Positions 62,122-64,000 of a DNA stretch of 64,000 nucleotides are shown here, one piece after another. The notes under the pieces are model-generated. The model worked only from the letters and a program-made list of their open reading frames with translations. It did no database searches and had not been told where the DNA came from. A program made the position numbers and the translations under genes. Source of the stretch: Mesorhizobium sp. NFR06 (lineage in GTDB: Bacteria > Pseudomonadota > Alphaproteobacteria > Rhizobiales > Rhizobiaceae); the NCBI RefSeq assembly GCF_900115245.1, contig NZ_FOVT01000002.1, forward strand, positions 253,005-317,004, read 5' to 3'. Every line of letters begins with the position of its first letter. Position 1 is the stretch's first letter.

Positions 62122-63741
62122 ATGAAGACTGAAAGTTTTGACTACATCGTCGTCGGCGCGGGTTCGGCCGGTTGCGTGGTGGCCAATCGGCTGAGCGCCG
62201 ATCCGTCCGTCCGCGTCTGCCTGATAGAGGCCGGCGGCAGCGATGACAGCCTGCGGGTCAAAGTGCCGGCTGGCATCCTGTCGCTCTACGGCAACCCGAA
62301 CTACGACTATTGCTATGTCGGCGTGCCGCAGCCCCGTCTCAACAACCGTAGCATTCCAGTCAACCGCGGCAAGGCGCTGGGCGGATCGAGCTCGATCAAC
62401 TCGATGGTCTATATTCGCGGCGCCGCCGAGGACTATGACGAGTGGGCCAGCCTCGGTTGCGACGGCTGGGCCTATCGCGATGTGCTGCCCGTGTTCAGGA
62501 ACTTGGAGCGCAATCTGCTCGCCCAGGATCCGCGCTATCACGGCAGCGACGGCGAACTGCTGGTCGACAATCCGCGCGATCCGAACGTGCTTTCCGGCAT
62601 GTTCGTCAAGGCGGGCGAAAATGCCGGCCTGCCCGTCAACACGGACTTCAACGCCGAAAGCCAGTTCGGCGTCGGGATCTACAACGTCACGCAGGACAGG
62701 GGACGGCGCTTCAGCAGCTTCAGCGCCTTCATGCGTCCGGTGCTTGGTCGCAAGAACCTGACTTTACTCAGCCAATGCGAGGTGGTCGACCTTGTCATCG
62801 CCGAGAGGCGCGCGACCGGGATCCGCGTGCGGCATGACGGCGGGCAAAAGATACTTTCGGCCAGCCGCGAGATCGTGCTCTCGGCCGGCGCCATCAACTC
62901 GCCCAAGATCCTGATGGCGTCCGGCATCGGCCCGGCAGCCGAGCTCGGGCAGATCGGCATCACGCCGGTTCTCGACCTGCCGGGCGTCGGCAAGAATCTG
63001 CAGGACCATGTCGACGGCATGATCACCGTGCGCTCCAGGAGCACCAGGACGCTTGGCCTCTCGCTTGCCAACCTGCCCCGCATCGCGGCAGCGCCCTTCC
63101 AGTATTTCGCGCGCCGCAAGGGCATGCTCACCACCAACTATGTCGAAGCAGGCGGCTTCGCGAAAACCAGGCACGCGAACGGCCTGCCAGACATCCAGTT
63201 CCACTTCGTGCCGGGCTATCGCAGCCATCGCGGCAGGCTGATCGAATACGGCCACGGCTACGCCATTCACACCTGCGTGCTCAGGCCGAAAAGCGTCGGC
63301 GAAATCAAATTGTCACGCGACAGCACTCGCCGGGACGTCCTCATCGACCACCGCTTCTTCACACATGATGACGACGCCATGGTGCTGGTCGAAGGCATCA
63401 AGATCGCGCGCCGGATTTTTGCCTCGTCCGAGTTCGACGAAGTGCGGGGCAAGGAGATGCTGCCGGGCAAGGATGTCCGGACCGATGACGAGATCCTCGC
63501 CTATCTGCGCGCCGAAGCGCTGACGGTCTATCACCCGGTCGGAACCTGCAAGATGGGAACGGACGCGATGGCAGTGGTGGACCCGGCAACGCTGAAGGTG
63601 CGGGGCGTGGACGGGCTCCGGGTCGCGGACGCCTCGATCATACCGAAGCTGATCGGCGGTAACACCAACGCGCCAAGCATGATGATCGGACAAAAGGCCT
63701 CGGAGATGATCAGAGGCTCGGCGCGGAACGGCGGCAAATAG
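62122..63741 (+). CDS. GMC family oxidoreductase (choline/alcohol dehydrogenase-like)
   Basis: The 539-aa FAD protein has the GMC N-terminal motif (YIVVGAGSAGCVVANRLSA), VNRGKALGGSSSINSMVYIR, the second GMC signature GAINSPKILMASGIGPA, and the catalytic His in YHPVGTCKMG, with the C-terminal IIPKLIGGNTNAPSMMIGQK. It oxidises primary alcohols such as choline or polyols. The ATG at 62122 is the proper start. Confidence 0.94.
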   Translation: MKTESFDYIVVGAGSAGCVVANRLSADPSVRVCLIEAGGSDDSLRVKVPAGILSLYGNPNYDYCYVGVPQPRLNNRSIPVNRGKALGGSSSINSMVYIRGAAEDYDEWASLGCDGWAYRDVLPVFRNLERNLLAQDPRYHGSDGELLVDNPRDPNVLSGMFVKAGENAGLPVNTDFNAESQFGVGIYNVTQDRGRRFSSFSAFMRPVLGRKNLTLLSQCEVVDLVIAERRATGIRVRHDGGQKILSASREIVLSAGAINSPKILMASGIGPAAELGQIGITPVLDLPGVGKNLQDHVDGMITVRSRSTRTLGLSLANLPRIAAAPFQYFARRKGMLTTNYVEAGGFAKTRHANGLPDIQFHFVPGYRSHRGRLIEYGHGYAIHTCVLRPKSVGEIKLSRDSTRRDVLIDHRFFTHDDDAMVLVEGIKIARRIFASSEFDEVRGKEMLPGKDVRTDDEILAYLRAEALTVYHPVGTCKMGTDAMAVVDPATLKVRGVDGLRVADASIIPKLIGGNTNAPSMMIGQKASEMIRGSARNGGK

Positions 63742-63801
63742 GTCACCGCTGTTTCGGCGACCCGTCGCAAACGTCCGGGATTGGCTGAAGCCTCCCGCCG
63801 T

Positions 63802-63847
63802 CGTCATGCCAGGGCGAAGGAGGAGCGAAGCTCGGTCGCGAAGACCT
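63802..63847 (+). repeat. Single arm of family D repeat
   Basis: cgtcatgccagggcgaagga then ggagcgaagctcggtcgcga and agacct. It matches the left arm of the palindrome at 20161-20341 with few changes. It ends on the stop codon of the ABC ATPase gene. Confidence 0.7.
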
Positions 63848-64000
63848 AATGATCCTCGTCGATCTCGTCGTGCAGAAGGCCCAGGATGCGGCGCTTGAGC
63901 GCGATGAAATCGGGTTCGAGGATCACGTCCATCGAACGTGGCCGCGGGATGTCGACCTTGATCTCGGCCTTGATCTTGCCGGGCCGCGCCGTCATCACCA
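63846..64000 (-). CDS. ABC transporter ATP-binding protein, C-terminal end (partial)
   Basis: Only the last 51 codons are inside the window: VMTARPGKIKAEIKVDIPRP, RSMDVILEPDFIALKRRILG and LLHDEIDEDH before TAG. This is the typical end of nitrate/sulfonate/taurine-type importer ATPases (SsuB/TauB/NrtD-like). The gene continues beyond 64000 on the minus strand. It suggests an uptake system beside the catabolic genes. Confidence 0.8.
   Translation of the reverse strand, partial: VMTARPGKIKAEIKVDIPRPRSMDVILEPDFIALKRRILGLLHDEIDEDH

Overview
This 64 kb window looks like chromosome from a Rhizobiales alphaproteobacterium, most likely Mesorhizobium or a close relative. The grounds are: high GC with dense GC-rich coding; the CtrA, ChpT, SciP and EipA cell-cycle and envelope genes together; a fused TrpE(G) anthranilate synthase behind a Trp leader peptide; a NolR-like ArsR regulator; an HxlR/GlxA/Gfo-Idh housekeeping set; and dispersed palindromic repeats in many intergenic gaps. 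No phage, rRNA or CRISPR is present. All functions are read from sequence features and family knowledge; no database search was run.

Layout. 0-6.2 kb: a four-gene locus of unknown function (382-aa protein, large AAA ATPase, 434-aa protein, DUF2333 membrane protein). A DUF559 nuclease-like gene enclosed by perfect 49-bp inverted repeats is inserted inside it. 6.5-16.8 kb: fhs, a membrane protein with a small secreted neighbour, an isochorismatase/GlxA-regulator divergent pair, a maltose-type acetyltransferase, DUF4126, a pyridine-nucleotide disulfide oxidoreductase, an MFS exporter and an aspartoacylase-like deacylase. 16.8-23.7 kb: trpL/attenuator/trpE(G), a CDF metal exporter, a MITE-like palindrome, a secreted protein with an internal duplication, DsrE, SDR and ABM-type small enzymes, and a decayed Phd/VapC toxin-antitoxin pair. 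23.7-27.9 kb: an ATP-grasp ligase/esterase operon, then leuA behind a Leu-rich leader peptide.

28-41 kb: a membrane TPR regulator, an alpha/beta hydrolase, metallophosphoesterase, NUDIX, glutathionyl-hydroquinone reductase, GNAT, an SDR/CaiB/HugZ-like run, a NolR-like regulator, a TrmH-type RNA methylase and a coiled-coil membrane protein. Several repeat copies sit directly after stop codons here. 41-49 kb: a cell-cycle neighbourhood (eipA, chpT, a lone receiver, ctrA, fliJ, HxlR/oxidoreductase, sciP, mnmA, Gfo/Idh).

49.4-53.1 kb: tRNA-Met(CAT), whose last 13 nt plus 46 nt downstream are perfectly repeated 3502 bp further on. The repeats enclose a three-gene islet (MgsA/RarA C-terminal-like protein, SnoaL-like protein, class III cyclase-TPR) with no integrase. 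53.4-64 kb: an apparent catabolic region (DgcA-like demethylase, ArgE-like deacylase, LysR, aldehyde dehydrogenase, DUF1028, RidA, flavin monooxygenase, GMC oxidoreductase, end of an ABC ATPase). It suggests uptake and breakdown of an N-methylated or N-acylated amine or amino alcohol whose identity the sequence does not reveal.

The main candidates for undescribed biology are the repeat-wrapped DUF559 unit, the integrase-less tRNA islet, the ATP-grasp/esterase pair, the AAA/DUF2333 locus, and the mosaic of repeats placed just 3' of genes.
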